A stretch of 64,000 nt of DNA. It comes from Thiobacillus sp. GTDB lineage: Bacteria > Pseudomonadota > Gammaproteobacteria > Burkholderiales > Thiobacillaceae. The notes under the pieces were generated by a model. It was given only the letters and a program-made list of their open reading frames with translations, searched no databases and was not told the DNA's origin. Positions 10,698 through 22,831 of this stretch are shown here, in pieces. Location: contig WGNC01000008.1 of the NCBI GenBank assembly GCA_016124745.1, positions 186,001 to 250,000 on the forward strand, written 5' to 3'. Position numbers and translations under genes: made by a program. Position 1 is the first letter of the stretch. Every line of letters begins with the position of its first letter.

Positions 10698-12049
10698 TGA
10701 AGTTCGACACCCATCACGCCGGTCTGCTGCTGCACCCAACTTCGCTGCCGTCGGGCACGCTGGTCGATGCCGAGCGCTGGCTGGATTTCCTGCAGGCAGC
10801 TGGCTTCGGCGTATGGCAAATGCTGCCGCTGGGGCTGCCGCTGGTGGGACTGTCGCCTTATCAGTGCGCTTCGGCGTTTGCGGTCAACCCCATCCTGTTC
10901 CCCTATGCGCGGGCCGACATGCGCGGTTTTGCCGACTGGCGCGCCATGCAGCGTCACTGGCTCGACGACTATGCGCGCTTCATGGTCATCAAGGGTGAGC
11001 ATGGCGGCGCATCCTGGACAGACTGGCCGCAAAACCTGCGCGATCGCGACCCGAATACCCTGGCTGACTTCGATGCCGGCCATGCCGAGGCGCTGACCGC
11101 AGTGATGGTCGAGCAGTATTGCGCGGCCGTGCACTGGCAGGGCATACGCACAGCAGCGGCGGAGCGCGGGATCAAGCTGTTCGGTGACATGCCGATCTTT
11201 GTCGCCCACGACAGTGCCGACGTGTGGGCGCGGCGCGACCTGTTCCTGCTGGATGCCGCGGGGCACCCGACGGTGGTGGCGGGCGTGCCGCCCGATTACT
11301 TCTCCGAAACGGGACAGCGCTGGGGCAACCCGCACTACAACTGGTCGAGGATGCAGACCGATGACTTTGCCTGGTGGCGCGCACGCTTGCGTGCCCACTT
11401 CGACTGGTTCGATCTGCTGCGTATCGATCATTTTCGCGGGCTGGCGGCGGCCTGGACGATACCTGCAGCGGAACCCACCGCGATCCACGGCGTATGGGTC
11501 GAGGCGCCCGGCGCGGCATTGCTGCAGGCGATTGCCGACGAGATGGGCGAGTTGCCGCTGGTGGCTGAAGACCTCGGCATCATTACCCCCGACGTCACCG
11601 CGTTGCGCCACCAGTTCGGCTTGCCGGGCATGGGCGTGCTGCAATTTGCATTCGACGACCACGCAGACAATCCGCACAAGCCGCAGAACGTGCATCCGGA
11701 TACCGTGTATTACACCGGCACGCATGACAACGACACCACCCTGGGATGGTGGCGCAGCCTGCCCGAGCACGCCCGCCAGCAGGTGATGCGCCAACTGGGT
11801 GTCAGTGACCCCGATGCAGTGCCGGACGTCATGATCGACACCGTGCTGGGGAGCCCGGCTGCCCTGGCGATCCTGCCGATGCAGGATGTGCTTCGGCTGG
11901 GAAGCGAGGCGCGCATGAACACGCCAGGAACGGACGCAGGCAACTGGACCTGGCGATTCGGATGGGATGACCTGTCCTCCGATCTGGCATCCCGTTTACT
12001 AGAAAAATTAGAGAAAACCCATCGATGCGAGATTCAGACCTACCCATGA
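10697..12049 (+). CDS. malQ: 4-alpha-glucanotransferase (amylomaltase)
   Basis: GH77 enzyme that transfers maltooligosaccharide units between glucans, probably recycling the short chains left by phosphorylase. The 450 residues carry the catalytic triad: Asp244 in LLRIDHFRG, Glu291 in VAEDLGI and Asp344 in TGTHDND. The ATG at 10697 follows AGGA and overlaps the preceding stop (TGATG); longer frame extensions upstream are not protein-like. It is slightly shorter than the common 500 residues. Confidence 0.95.
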   Translation: MKFDTHHAGLLLHPTSLPSGTLVDAERWLDFLQAAGFGVWQMLPLGLPLVGLSPYQCASAFAVNPILFPYARADMRGFADWRAMQRHWLDDYARFMVIKGEHGGASWTDWPQNLRDRDPNTLADFDAGHAEALTAVMVEQYCAAVHWQGIRTAAAERGIKLFGDMPIFVAHDSADVWARRDLFLLDAAGHPTVVAGVPPDYFSETGQRWGNPHYNWSRMQTDDFAWWRARLRAHFDWFDLLRIDHFRGLAAAWTIPAAEPTAIHGVWVEAPGAALLQAIADEMGELPLVAEDLGIITPDVTALRHQFGLPGMGVLQFAFDDHADNPHKPQNVHPDTVYYTGTHDNDTTLGWWRSLPEHARQQVMRQLGVSDPDAVPDVMIDTVLGSPAALAILPMQDVLRLGSEARMNTPGTDAGNWTWRFGWDDLSSDLASRLLEKLEKTHRCEIQTYP

Positions 12050-14268
12050 AAACGCCGGACAAAAGATCCCCCGGACAGACCGCACTCGCCCCCGGGGTGC
12101 CCGCAATCAGCGAGTCGATCCAGCGCGTGCAGGCCGGGACGCACCACGATCCGTTCGAGGTGCTGGGCCTGCATCCGCAGCCCGACGGCAGCATCCTGAT
12201 CCGCACCTTCCTGCCGGCCGCCGAAGCCGTGGAAGTGGCAGGCGGGCCGATGACGCGCATCCCCGGCACCGACTGCTTCGAGCGGTCTCTGCCACCCGGG
12301 ACTGCCGCGGAACGGCACCCGCCGCTGCGCTGGCAGGACAAGCGCGCGGGCGAATGGCACACCTCGCAATGCCCCTACACGTTTGCTCCTCAGCTCGGCG
12401 AAATGGATCTCTATCTGCTGGGCGAAGGGCGGCATCTGGAGGCATGGAAAGTCCTGGGCGCGCGGCTGAAGATCGTCGACGGCGTCGCCGGGTGCCTGTT
12501 CGCCGTGTGGGCGCCGGCGGTGCAGCGCGTCAGTGTGGTCGGCGATTTCAACGAATGGGATGGCCGTCGCCATCCGATGCGCAGCCGCGGCACGTCCGGG
12601 ATGTGGGAGTTGTTCATTCCCGGTCTGGATGCGGGCCACGCCTACAAATATGAAATTCTCGGCAGGCAGGGCCAGCTGGTGCGCAAGACCGATCCCTACG
12701 CGCGACAGATGTTCATGCGTCCCGAGACCACCAGCCGCATTCCGGACGACACCGAATATGCCTGGGAAGACGGCGGCTGGATCGATGCCCGCACCCGTTT
12801 CGACTGGCAGCATCGCCCGATCAGCATCTACGAACTGCATCCCGGCTCCTGGCGCCGGCATGCCGACGGCAGCTTCTACAGCTGGGGCGAGCTCACGGCC
12901 GAACTGGTTCCCTACGTGACGGATCTCGGCTACACGCACATCGAGCTCATGCCCGTGGCCGAGCATCCGCTCGACGCCTCGTGGGGTTATCAGGTGTCGG
13001 GCTATTACGCGCCGACTGCGCGCTTCGGCTCACCGGACGATTTCCGCGCCTTCGTCGATGCCTGCCACCAGGCTGGCATCGGCGTGTTGCTCGACTGGGT
13101 GCCGGCGCATTTTCCCAAGGATGAATTCGCCCTGGCGCGTTTTACCGGCGAAGCAGTATACGAACACGAGGACCCGCGCCGGGGCGAACACCAGGACTGG
13201 GGCACGCTGATTTTCAATTTCGGCCGCAACGAGGTACGCAATTTCCTCGTCGCCAATGCCCTGTACTGGATTGACGAGTTCCACATCGATGGCCTGCGCG
13301 TCGATGCGGTGGCCTCGATGCTCTACCTCGATTACTCGAGGAAGCATGGCGAATGGCTGCCGAACCAGTACGGCGGGCGCGAGAACATCGAGGCGATTCA
13401 CTTCCTGCGCGAGATGAACACCGAGGTGCATGGCCGCTTTCCTGGTGTGCTGACAATAGCCGAGGAGTCGACGGCGTGGCCGGCCGTGTCGCGTCCGGTC
13501 GAATTGGGCGGACTCGGATTTTCGATGAAATGGAACATGGGCTGGATGAACGACAGCCTCGACTACATTTCGAAGGAGCCGGTCTACCGCAAGTACCAGC
13601 ACAACCAGCTCACCTTCAGCCAGATGTATGCGTGGACCGAGAACTTCGTGCTGCCCTTGTCGCACGACGAAGTGGTGCACATGAAGAAAAGCCTGCTCGA
13701 CAAGATGCCGGGAGACGTCTGGCAGCGCTTCGCCAACCTGCGCCTTTTCTATGCCTGGCACTACGCGCATCCGGGCAAGAAGCTCCTGTTCATGGGCAGC
13801 GAATTCGGCCAGTGGAACGAATGGAATGAAAGCATCCCGCTCGACTGGGCCCTGCTCGAATTTCCGGCGCACGACAGCATCCGCGCGCTGCTGCGCGACC
13901 TCAACCGCTTGTATCGCAACGAACCCGCGCTGCACGAATTCGACTTCGACCCGCGCGGGTTTCGCTGGATCGATTGCCATGATGCCGACCAGTCGGTGCT
14001 GAGCTTCGTTCGCCAGGGGCAGGATGCTTCCGCACAAATGGTGGCGCTGTTCAATTTCACCCCGGTGCCGCGCCACAACTATCGCATCGGCGTGCCTTCA
14101 GGCGCAGCATGGTGCGAAGTTCTGAACACGGACTCGATGTACTACGGCGGCAGCAACCTTGGCAACGGCCAACCGCTGCGGCCGCAGAATTTGCCCTGGA
14201 TGGGTTTCGATCACTCGGTCGAGGTGACGCTGCCGCCGCTGGGTGCGATTTATCTCAAACAATGTTGA
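12025..14268 (+). CDS. glgB: 1,4-alpha-glucan branching enzyme
   Basis: Introduces alpha-1,6 branches into glycogen. The product (747 residues from this start) has an N-terminal CBM48-type domain (VSVVGDFNEWDG, GHAYKYEI), the GH13 barrel with nucleophile Asp427 in GLRVDAVASM and acid/base Glu480 in IAEEST (spaced 53 apart as in E. coli GlgB), HDEVVH, and a C-terminal beta domain. It overlaps malQ by 25 bases. An ATG at 12046 would give the ATGA overlap seen elsewhere in the operon and 740 residues; neither start has a strong ribosome site. Confidence 0.97.
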   Translation: MRDSDLPMKTPDKRSPGQTALAPGVPAISESIQRVQAGTHHDPFEVLGLHPQPDGSILIRTFLPAAEAVEVAGGPMTRIPGTDCFERSLPPGTAAERHPPLRWQDKRAGEWHTSQCPYTFAPQLGEMDLYLLGEGRHLEAWKVLGARLKIVDGVAGCLFAVWAPAVQRVSVVGDFNEWDGRRHPMRSRGTSGMWELFIPGLDAGHAYKYEILGRQGQLVRKTDPYARQMFMRPETTSRIPDDTEYAWEDGGWIDARTRFDWQHRPISIYELHPGSWRRHADGSFYSWGELTAELVPYVTDLGYTHIELMPVAEHPLDASWGYQVSGYYAPTARFGSPDDFRAFVDACHQAGIGVLLDWVPAHFPKDEFALARFTGEAVYEHEDPRRGEHQDWGTLIFNFGRNEVRNFLVANALYWIDEFHIDGLRVDAVASMLYLDYSRKHGEWLPNQYGGRENIEAIHFLREMNTEVHGRFPGVLTIAEESTAWPAVSRPVELGGLGFSMKWNMGWMNDSLDYISKEPVYRKYQHNQLTFSQMYAWTENFVLPLSHDEVVHMKKSLLDKMPGDVWQRFANLRLFYAWHYAHPGKKLLFMGSEFGQWNEWNESIPLDWALLEFPAHDSIRALLRDLNRLYRNEPALHEFDFDPRGFRWIDCHDADQSVLSFVRQGQDASAQMVALFNFTPVPRHNYRIGVPSGAAWCEVLNTDSMYYGGSNLGNGQPLRPQNLPWMGFDHSVEVTLPPLGAIYLKQC

Positions 14269-14275
14269 AAAGGAG

Positions 14276-14388
14276 GGATCAGGATTCAGGATTCAGGGCT
14301 CAGGGTTTGTGCGGCCTTGGCCGCGCCTATTCAAAAGGCGCGAAGCACAAGACGCCCTGACCCCCTGACCTCCGAATCCTGACCCCTG
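14276..14388. repeat. Imperfect inverted repeat between glgB and glgA
   Basis: The 126-base glgB-glgA gap begins with GGATCAGGATTCAGG-like text and ends with CCGAATCCTGACCC-like text, its near reverse complement, enclosing a GC-rich centre (GCGGCCTTGGCCGC and GGCGCG). It could fold into a large hairpin that sets the ratio of glgAP to the upstream genes. The CAGGGCTCAGGG style resembles the spacer between yajC and secD (about 1,900-1,990), so it may be another dispersed element. Confidence 0.5.
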
Positions 14389-14409
14389 AAAATAATGAAA
14401 CGCGGAGCA

Positions 14410-15867
14410 ATGAAAGTTCTGTTCGTGGCGAGCGAAGCCTTTCCGCTGGTGAAGACGGGTGGGCTGGGCGATGTTCTCTACAGTCTGCCGCATGCCCTGC
14501 GCGCCCGGGGCGTCGACATTCGCCTGGTGCTGCCGGGCTATCGCGCGCTGCTGCGCCAGCTCGACGAGATACGCATTCTCGGCTGGTGCGACGTGCGCGG
14601 CGCGGAAGGCATCGTCAGCGCGCGCATCCTGGAAACGCGCCACCCCGATTTTGCTTTCCCGTTGTGGGTGATCGACTGCCCGACGCTGTTCGACCGTGCG
14701 GGCAATCCCTATGTCAGCGCCAGCGGCCAGGACTGGCCGGACAATGCCGAGCGTTTCTCCGTGTTCGCCCGGGTGGCGGCCCTGCTGGCCGAGGACGCGC
14801 TGGAGATCGGCTGGAAGCCGGCAGTTGTCCACGCTCATGACTGGCAGGCCGGCCTGGTGGCCGCTTTCCTGGCCGACCAGCCTGAGCGTCCGAAAACCGT
14901 GTTCACCATTCACAACCTCGCTTATGGTGGTCACTTCTCGCATGGCGACTTTGTCCGCCTGCAGTTGCCCGGCCACTGGTGGTCGCCCGAGGGTGTCGAG
15001 TTTCACGGCGGCTTTTCCATGCTGAAGGCCGGCATCGTGTATGCCGACTCCGTGACCACCGTCAGCCCCACCTATGCGGACGAGATCTGCACGCCCGAAT
15101 TCGGCTATGGCCTCGATGGCCTGTTGTCTTCCAGGCGCTACAAGCTGCACGGCATTCTCAACGGCATCGACACCAAAACCTGGAACCCCTACACCGACCC
15201 GCATCTGCCGGCCCACTTCTCCGCGGGCCGCATCCAGCCCGGCAAGCGGCGCAACAAGCAGGCCCTGCTCGAACGTTTCCTGCCCGTAGTGGACGAGGCT
15301 GCGTTGCAGGCGCCGCTGCTGGGGCTGGTCGGGCGGCTGGTCGAGCAGAAGGGTGTCGACTGGGTGCTGGCAGCGATGCCCGTCCTGCTGGCCGAAACCG
15401 ATGCACGCTTCGTCATGCTGGGCAGCGGCCAGGCGTCGTACGAGCAGAAATTTACCCGCCTGGCCAAACAGCATCCTGAACGGGTATTCGTCGAGATCGG
15501 CTATGACGAGCCGCTGGCGCACCAGATCGAGGCCGGATCGGACCTGTTCCTGATGCCGTCGCGCTTCGAACCGTGCGGGTTGAACCAGATGTACAGCCTC
15601 CGTTATGGCACGCTGCCAGTCGTCTTCAGGACCGGTGGGCTGGCCGATACCGTGGTTGATGTGAGCGAGGCCAGCCTGGCTGACGGCAGCGCCAACGGAT
15701 TCGTGTTCGACACCCCCGATCACGAAGCCTTTGTGGCCGCGATTCGTCGCGCGCTCGATCTCTATCGCCAGCCTGCCGTGTGGCAGCGGCTGCAGCAGAC
15801 CGGCATGCGCCAGTCCTTCGACTGGGCGAGTAGCGCCGGCCATTATCTTTCTCTCTACGCGTTTTGA
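14410..15867 (+). CDS. glgA: Glycogen synthase (ADP-glucose type)
   Basis: Extends glycogen from ADP-glucose; GT5 family, GT-B fold. From this start the protein is 485 residues, beginning [19 protein letters not shown], in which the KTGGL loop binds ADP-glucose. [10 protein letters not shown] and the C-terminal retaining-transferase E-x7-E motif ([17 protein letters not shown]) are present. An ATG at 14395 would add five residues; 14410 matches the family N terminus and follows GGAG closely. It overlaps the open frame of glgP at its stop. Confidence 0.97.
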   Translation: MKVLFVASEAFPLVKTGGLGDVLYSLPHALRARGVDIRLVLPGYRALLRQLDEIRILGWCDVRGAEGIVSARILETRHPDFAFPLWVIDCPTLFDRAGNPYVSASGQDWPDNAERFSVFARVAALLAEDALEIGWKPAVVHAHDWQAGLVAAFLADQPERPKTVFTIHNLAYGGHFSHGDFVRLQLPGHWWSPEGVEFHGGFSMLKAGIVYADSVTTVSPTYADEICTPEFGYGLDGLLSSRRYKLHGILNGIDTKTWNPYTDPHLPAHFSAGRIQPGKRRNKQALLERFLPVVDEAALQAPLLGLVGRLVEQKGVDWVLAAMPVLLAETDARFVMLGSGQASYEQKFTRLAKQHPERVFVEIGYDEPLAHQIEAGSDLFLMPSRFEPCGLNQMYSLRYGTLPVVFRTGGLADTVVDVSEASLADGSANGFVFDTPDHEAFVAAIRRALDLYRQPAVWQRLQQTGMRQSFDWASSAGHYLSLYAF

Positions 15868-15884
15868 ATCGAATGGGATCAACG

Positions 15885-18368
<2,484 letters not shown>

Positions 18369-18473
18369 GTCGATATTTATAAAGGCATATTGACCTGTCG
18401 CTAATTTGCAACGAACGGGCCAGCGGAATGGAATCGGGGCGGGCATATCAGGATAACAAGGTAGGGTTTAATA

Positions 18474-18479
18474 TATAAT
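18474..18479 (+). promoter_or_regulatory. TATAAT box upstream of the OmpA-like gene
   Basis: An AT-rich patch (taatatataattaattcc) contains TATAAT about 116 bases before the ATG at 18595. No good -35 is visible. The rest of the 18,369-18,594 gap shows no gene or clear terminator. Confidence 0.4.
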
Positions 18480-18594
18480 TAATTCCTAATACTTTCCGGG
18501 TGTGCCGATCAAGCATTCTTATTTGCCTGTATCGCAGGCAGGGCGCAATCTGAAAAGTCCCGAACATCCTTCATTTCTCTATCTGGAGCTTTCC

Positions 18595-19920
18595 ATGCAG
18601 ATCAAACAACTCACACTGGCCGTTGCCGCTGTTCTGGTCAGCGCACCGCTGTTCGCCCAGCAACCCGCCCAGCAACCCGCCCCGCAACCTGCAATCCAGG
18701 GCACCTATGGTCTGGCCCCGGAAGCCGAAGTCCCGCCTGCAAACAGAAATGCGGACCAGTGGATGGCGCGCATGGGTGATTTCACCAAGAACTCGCAGGC
18801 GTTCAAGGATCCCGCCGTATTCGCGTACTGGATGAATGCGATGACCGATCCTTCCATCGTGGCTGCCACGGGCGATGCCATGCTGGAGCCGGGCAACTGG
18901 CTGCGCATGATGACCTCCATGATGCAGCCGGCTGCTGTCAGCAATTATGCGCAATTCGTCATGGACCCCTCGATTTACGCGCGTTGGGCTGGCGCGATGA
19001 TCGACCCGATGTGGTACACCAAACTGGCCACCGATATGGCCAACCCCTCCAAGATCATGGGCTGGATGACGCTGCCGTTCGATCAGCGTTTGATGGCGAC
19101 CAGCATGAAAATGCTGGATCCCAATCTTTACATGAAATTCATGATGATGCCGACCGATCCACGCGGCATGTCGTTGATGTTCGCCCCCATGAACCCGCAG
19201 CTTTACGGCAGCATGCTGGGTGGCCTGGTCAGTCCGCAACTGGTCGGCGGCGCCAATTCCACCTGGGGCACGTTCCTGTATCCGAGGCAGCCGGTGGTTG
19301 CTCTGCAGCCGCCCGCACCGCTCACCCTGCCGATCGATCTGCTTAACCCCAGCACCTACGGCAACGTGCTGAACATTATCCCCGGCTTGCCCAGTCTGCC
19401 GGCTGGCTTGCCCAGTCTGCCTTCCCTGCCCGCCGGCTTCCCCTTCGCTGGCGTTCCTGGCATGACTGCAGCTGCGCCTGCGATGGCTGGTGGTGCCGCC
19501 GCCCCGAAAGCATTTGCGATCCAGGCCGGCGTGGCCTCGACGATGACCCTTGGTGGCGATGCGCTGTTCAAGACCGGTCAATCGTCGGTCAAGAGTCTGA
19601 CACCCGAAGGCCGTGCCCAGCTGGACGCGCTGGTCGCCAAGATCAAGGCTTACGGCGCGATCGACTCCATCAAGGTCATCGGGCACGCCGACAAGATGGG
19701 CAAGCCGGTTGCCAACCAGAAGCTGTCGCTGGCCCGTGCCAAGGCGGTGGCGTCTTATCTCAAGTCCAAAGGGATCAATGCCGCGACGATCGTTACCGCG
19801 GGCATGGGTGACACCAAGCCGGTCGTCGAGTGCGACATGAAACAGGCCAAGGATGCGCTCAAGGCCTGCCTTGCACCCAACCGTCGTGTCGACATCGAAG
19901 TCATCGGTGCCAAGAAGTAA
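18595..19920 (+). CDS. OmpA-family protein with a 13-residue repeat array
   Basis: An exported 441-residue protein. A signal peptide (about residues 1-21, ending LFAQ) is followed by a Gln/Pro-rich spacer. Residues 72-212 form eleven tandem units of 12-13 residues, each opening with a D/N/E/Q/S-Pro pair and rich in Met, Tyr and Trp (for example DPSIYARWAGAMI). A Pro/Leu/Ala linker and a C-terminal OmpA-like peptidoglycan-binding domain (about 335-441, with GHADKMGKPVANQKLSLARAK) follow. The frame is open to 18502, but ATG 18595 has GGAGC before it and starts the signal peptide. The repeat region matches no family I can name. A strong terminator follows. Confidence 0.85.
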   Translation: MQIKQLTLAVAAVLVSAPLFAQQPAQQPAPQPAIQGTYGLAPEAEVPPANRNADQWMARMGDFTKNSQAFKDPAVFAYWMNAMTDPSIVAATGDAMLEPGNWLRMMTSMMQPAAVSNYAQFVMDPSIYARWAGAMIDPMWYTKLATDMANPSKIMGWMTLPFDQRLMATSMKMLDPNLYMKFMMMPTDPRGMSLMFAPMNPQLYGSMLGGLVSPQLVGGANSTWGTFLYPRQPVVALQPPAPLTLPIDLLNPSTYGNVLNIIPGLPSLPAGLPSLPSLPAGFPFAGVPGMTAAAPAMAGGAAAPKAFAIQAGVASTMTLGGDALFKTGQSSVKSLTPEGRAQLDALVAKIKAYGAIDSIKVIGHADKMGKPVANQKLSLARAKAVASYLKSKGINAATIVTAGMGDTKPVVECDMKQAKDALKACLAPNRRVDIEVIGAKK

Positions 19921-19960
19921 GGGCAGACGACACGCGCATCCCACGGGATGCGCATCAATA

Positions 19961-19988
19961 AAAAAGGCCGGTCAACCGGCCTTTTTTT
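19961..19988. terminator. Bidirectional Rho-independent terminator
   Basis: A-run, GGCCGG, loop TCAA, CCGGCC, T-run. With A5 on one side and T7 on the other it can end transcription of the OmpA-like gene (plus) and of panD (minus), which converge here. Confidence 0.92.
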
Positions 19989-20006
19989 GTTGAGCGGCAG
20001 CAGGGC

Positions 20007-20387
20007 TTACGCAGCCTGCACCGGAATGGTATGGCGCGTATCCACGATGCGGTTGCCGTCGCCGACATAGACCAGTTCGGGCGCGTAGCGCGCCAGCTCC
20101 AGTTCGTTGTAGACCGCGTAGGTGGCGATGATGACGAGATCGCCGGGATTCGCCTTGTGCGCGGCCGCGCCGTTCACCGAGATGATGCCGGAGCCGCGCG
20201 CCGCGCGAATGGCGTATGTCGTGAAACGCTCACCATTGGTGACGTTGTAGATCTGGATCTGCTCGTATTCGTGGATGTCTGCGGCATCCAGCAGGTTCTC
20301 GTCGATGGCACACGAGCCTTCGTAATGAAGTTCGGAATGCGTGACGGTTGCCCGATGCAGCTTGGACTTGAGCATCGTTCTTTGCAT
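20007..20387 (-). CDS. panD: Aspartate 1-decarboxylase
   Basis: Makes beta-alanine from aspartate for pantothenate. The 126-residue proenzyme has the self-cleavage site Gly24-Ser25 (YEGSCAID), whose serine becomes the catalytic pyruvoyl group, and the family N terminus [12 protein letters not shown]. It has its own promoter region (a TATAAT on the minus strand about 30 bases before the ATG) and is followed upstream by panC and panB on the same strand, so all three pantothenate steps are adjacent. Confidence 0.98.
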   Translation of the reverse strand: MQRTMLKSKLHRATVTHSELHYEGSCAIDENLLDAADIHEYEQIQIYNVTNGERFTTYAIRAARGSGIISVNGAAAHKANPGDLVIIATYAVYNELELARYAPELVYVGDGNRIVDTRHTIPVQAA

Positions 20388-20416
20388 GACGGTGCCCTCA
20401 CAAAAAATGGACAGAC

Positions 20417-20451
20417 ATTATACCCAGAGGGCACTAGTACCCAAAGGGCAT
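20417..20451 (-). promoter_or_regulatory. panD promoter with a 17-base tandem repeat
   Basis: Read on the minus strand, TGCCCTTTGGGTACTAG is followed directly by TGCCCTCTGGGTATAAT, two near-identical 17-base units, the second ending in the TATAAT -10 box. The first unit would cover the -35 region. This could be a tandem operator or a chance duplication. Confidence 0.45.
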
Positions 20452-20461
20452 AAGTAAAACT

Positions 20462-21307
20462 TCAGGCCAAATTGCCCAAGGCAAAATCAATGTTGTCGAT
20501 CAGCCGCGTCGAACCCAGCCAGGCCGCGCCGAGCACCACGAGTCGGGCGCTGTCGGGTGTGGGCGACTGCAGGGTCGCGGCATCGCGCAGCGCGACGTAG
20601 TCGACGCGCCAACCCGCCATCTTCAGGTGGCGGCTGGCGGTGCTGCACAAGGCCTCGAAATCCCTTTCGCCCGCCCGGACTGCGGCGACGATGACGGCAA
20701 GTGCGCCCTGCAAACGGGCCGCCTCGATGCGCTCGGAAGGGCCAAGGTAGCCGTTGCGCGAACTCATCGCCAGTCCGTCGGCTTCGCGCAGGGTGTCTCC
20801 TGCCACGATCTCGACTGGCAGGTTGAACTGACGCACCAGTTGGCGGATGACCAGCAACTGCTGGAAATCCTTTTTGCCGAACACCGCCACGCGCGGCTGC
20901 ACCAGATTCAACAGTTTCAGCACCACCGTCGCCACGCCGCTGAAGTGGCCGGGACGGAAGGCGCCGCACAGGTCGCTCGCCAGGTCGTCGGGCGGCTGTA
21001 CGGTGAAGGTCTGCGGCACCGGGTAGATCTCGGTGACGTCGGGTGCGAATACGAGGTCGCAGCCGGCGGTGGCGAGTTTCTCGCAGTCGGCAGCCAGCGT
21101 TCGTGGATAGCGCTCGAAATCTTCGCCAACGCCGAACTGCAACGGATTGACGAAAATGCTCGCGACCACCGGCTGGCCGTACTGTCGGGCCAGTTCGACC
21201 AGCGACACATGGCCGGGATGCAGGTTGCCCATGGTCGGGACGAAAGCTGTGCCGGTTTGCCCGGCGAGCGCGGCGCGCAGGTCGTTGGCGGTGTGGATGA
21301 GCCTCAT
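20462..21307 (-). CDS. panC: Pantoate-beta-alanine ligase
   Basis: ATP-dependent joining of pantoate and beta-alanine to give pantothenate. The 281 residues contain the nucleotide-binding PTMGNLHPGHVSLV (the HIGH-like motif), FVNPLQFGVGEDFERYPR, FGKKDFQQL and MSSRN. It is separated from panB upstream by 91 bases that hold an inverted repeat, and from panD by 74 bases. Confidence 0.98.
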   Translation of the reverse strand: MRLIHTANDLRAALAGQTGTAFVPTMGNLHPGHVSLVELARQYGQPVVASIFVNPLQFGVGEDFERYPRTLAADCEKLATAGCDLVFAPDVTEIYPVPQTFTVQPPDDLASDLCGAFRPGHFSGVATVVLKLLNLVQPRVAVFGKKDFQQLLVIRQLVRQFNLPVEIVAGDTLREADGLAMSSRNGYLGPSERIEAARLQGALAVIVAAVRAGERDFEALCSTASRHLKMAGWRVDYVALRDAATLQSPTPDSARLVVLGAAWLGSTRLIDNIDFALGNLA

Positions 21308-21317
21308 GCTTCTCTAC

Positions 21318-21374
21318 AAGGAGGACGTAGAGACAAAACAGGGGGGTTTCCTCCGTGCCCTCTGCGTCCTCTTT
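21318..21374. repeat. Inverted repeat in the panB-panC gap
   Basis: AAGGAGGACGTAGAG (21318-21332) pairs imperfectly with CTCTGCGTCCTCTTT (21360-21374), enclosing about 27 bases with a G-run. It fills most of the gap between panB and panC. It may be a dispersed element or an mRNA-processing hairpin; no T-run makes it an obvious terminator. Confidence 0.55.
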
Positions 21375-21398
21375 GTGAATCGCTTGTGTAGCACGCCG

Positions 21399-22187
21399 TC
21401 AGAACGAATGTTCGGCCGTGGGAAAACTGCCGTCCTTCACCGCCACGACGTAGGCGCGTGTGGCAGCCTCTATGCCATCGGCACCAGCGAGAAAGTTCGC
21501 CGAGAATTTCGGCGCGCGCGGATACAGCCCCAGCATGTCGTACAGCACCAGCACCTGCCCCGAGCAATCGGCGCCGGCACCGATGCCAATGGTAGGGATG
21601 GCGAGCGCGTCGGTGACGGCCTTGGCCAGTGTCGCGGGCACCATTTCCAGCACGATCAGTCCTGCGCCGGCCGCTTCCAGCGCCCGCGCGTCAGCGATCA
21701 GTTGAGCGGCTGCGGCATCCTCACGCCCCTGCACCCGGTAACCGCCGAGCTGGTTCACCGACTGCGGCAGCAGGCCCAGATGCGCGCACACGGGAATGCC
21801 GCGCCCGGTCAGGAAGGCCACCGTGTCGATCATGACCGCGCCGCCTTCGAGCTTGACCATGTGTGCGCCTGCCGCCATCAGCCGGGCGGCGGCGGCGAAC
21901 GCTCGCTCGGGCGAGGGCTGGTAGCTGCCGAACGGCAGATCGGCGACGATGAAGGCGCGTTCGCATCCGGCCGCGACGCAGCGCGTGTGGTAGCTCATCT
22001 CGGCGAGCCTTACCGGCAGCGTCGAGTTGTGGCCCTGGATCACCATGCCCAGCGAGTCGCCGACCAGCAGGGCGTCGACACCCGCGGCATCGAGCACACG
22101 CGCAAAGCTGGCGTCGTAGCACGTGAGCACGGCAATTCTTTCGCCGCGTTCGCGCATCGCCTTGAGTGTGGTCAGGCTGACGGCCAT
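21399..22187 (-). CDS. panB: 3-methyl-2-oxobutanoate hydroxymethyltransferase
   Basis: First committed enzyme of pantoate synthesis; adds a hydroxymethyl group from methylene-tetrahydrofolate to alpha-ketoisovalerate. The 262 residues show [28 protein letters not shown] and the catalytic-region sequence VKLEGG. It starts two bases after the deoxynucleoside kinase stop, in a minus-strand run pcnB-folK-dNK-panB-panC. The link with folK is sensible because the enzyme uses a folate cofactor. Confidence 0.97.
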   Translation of the reverse strand: MAVSLTTLKAMRERGERIAVLTCYDASFARVLDAAGVDALLVGDSLGMVIQGHNSTLPVRLAEMSYHTRCVAAGCERAFIVADLPFGSYQPSPERAFAAAARLMAAGAHMVKLEGGAVMIDTVAFLTGRGIPVCAHLGLLPQSVNQLGGYRVQGREDAAAAQLIADARALEAAGAGLIVLEMVPATLAKAVTDALAIPTIGIGAGADCSGQVLVLYDMLGLYPRAPKFSANFLAGADGIEAATRAYVVAVKDGSFPTAEHSF

Positions 22188-22189
22188 CC

Positions 22190-22831
22190 CTACGCAGCCC
22201 GGCTGAAGAACTCGCGTGGGCCGCGCATCTTGCCCATGCGCTCCAGCAGCAGTCCGAAGTCAGCCTCGTTGTCGGCAAAATTGAGGTTGCTGGTGTTGAC
22301 GATGAGCAGGGGCGCCGCTTCATAGCGATGAAAAAACTCGCTGTAGCTGTTGGCCAGTCGCTGCAGGTAGCCCGCGTCCATGCCACGCTCGAATTCGACG
22401 CCGCGCCGGCGGACGCGATCCTGCAGGGCGTCGACCGGCGCCTGCAGGTAGATCACCAGATCGGGCGTCGCCGCTTGCGGGGCGAGGTCGGCATACACTT
22501 TTTGATAGAGCTCGAATTCGTCGTCGTCCAGGTTCAGCCGCGCAAACAGCATGTCCTTGTCGATCAGAAAGTCGGACACGGTGGCGGTCCGGAACAGGTC
22601 GCCCTGCGCCAGATCCCGCAGCTGGCGCGAGCGTTCGAACAGGAAGTGCAGCTGCGTCGGCAGCGCGTAGCGCTTCGGTTCCTGGTAGAAACGCGGCAGG
22701 AAGGGATTGTCGCTGGCGCTTTCCAGCAGGGTGTCGGCATCCAGGTGTTCGGCCAGCTTGTAGGCGAGGCTGGTCTTGCCGGCACCGATCGGGCCTTCGA
22801 CGACGATGTAGCGATAGCGGGAGAGGGTCAT
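22190..22831 (-). CDS. Deoxynucleoside kinase family protein
   Basis: A 213-residue P-loop kinase (Walker [10 protein letters not shown] at residues 13-21) of the deoxyadenosine/deoxyguanosine kinase family, which phosphorylates salvaged deoxynucleosides. Further family features are the [16 protein letters not shown] segment and the lid-like [11 protein letters not shown]. The frame is open far upstream, but the ATG at 22831 overlaps the folK stop by four bases (ATGA) and starts directly before the first strand, so it is preferred. This kinase is commonly found between folK and panB in betaproteobacteria; its exact substrate is not readable. Confidence 0.9.
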   Translation of the reverse strand: MTLSRYRYIVVEGPIGAGKTSLAYKLAEHLDADTLLESASDNPFLPRFYQEPKRYALPTQLHFLFERSRQLRDLAQGDLFRTATVSDFLIDKDMLFARLNLDDDEFELYQKVYADLAPQAATPDLVIYLQAPVDALQDRVRRRGVEFERGMDAGYLQRLANSYSEFFHRYEAAPLLIVNTSNLNFADNEADFGLLLERMGKMRGPREFFSRAA

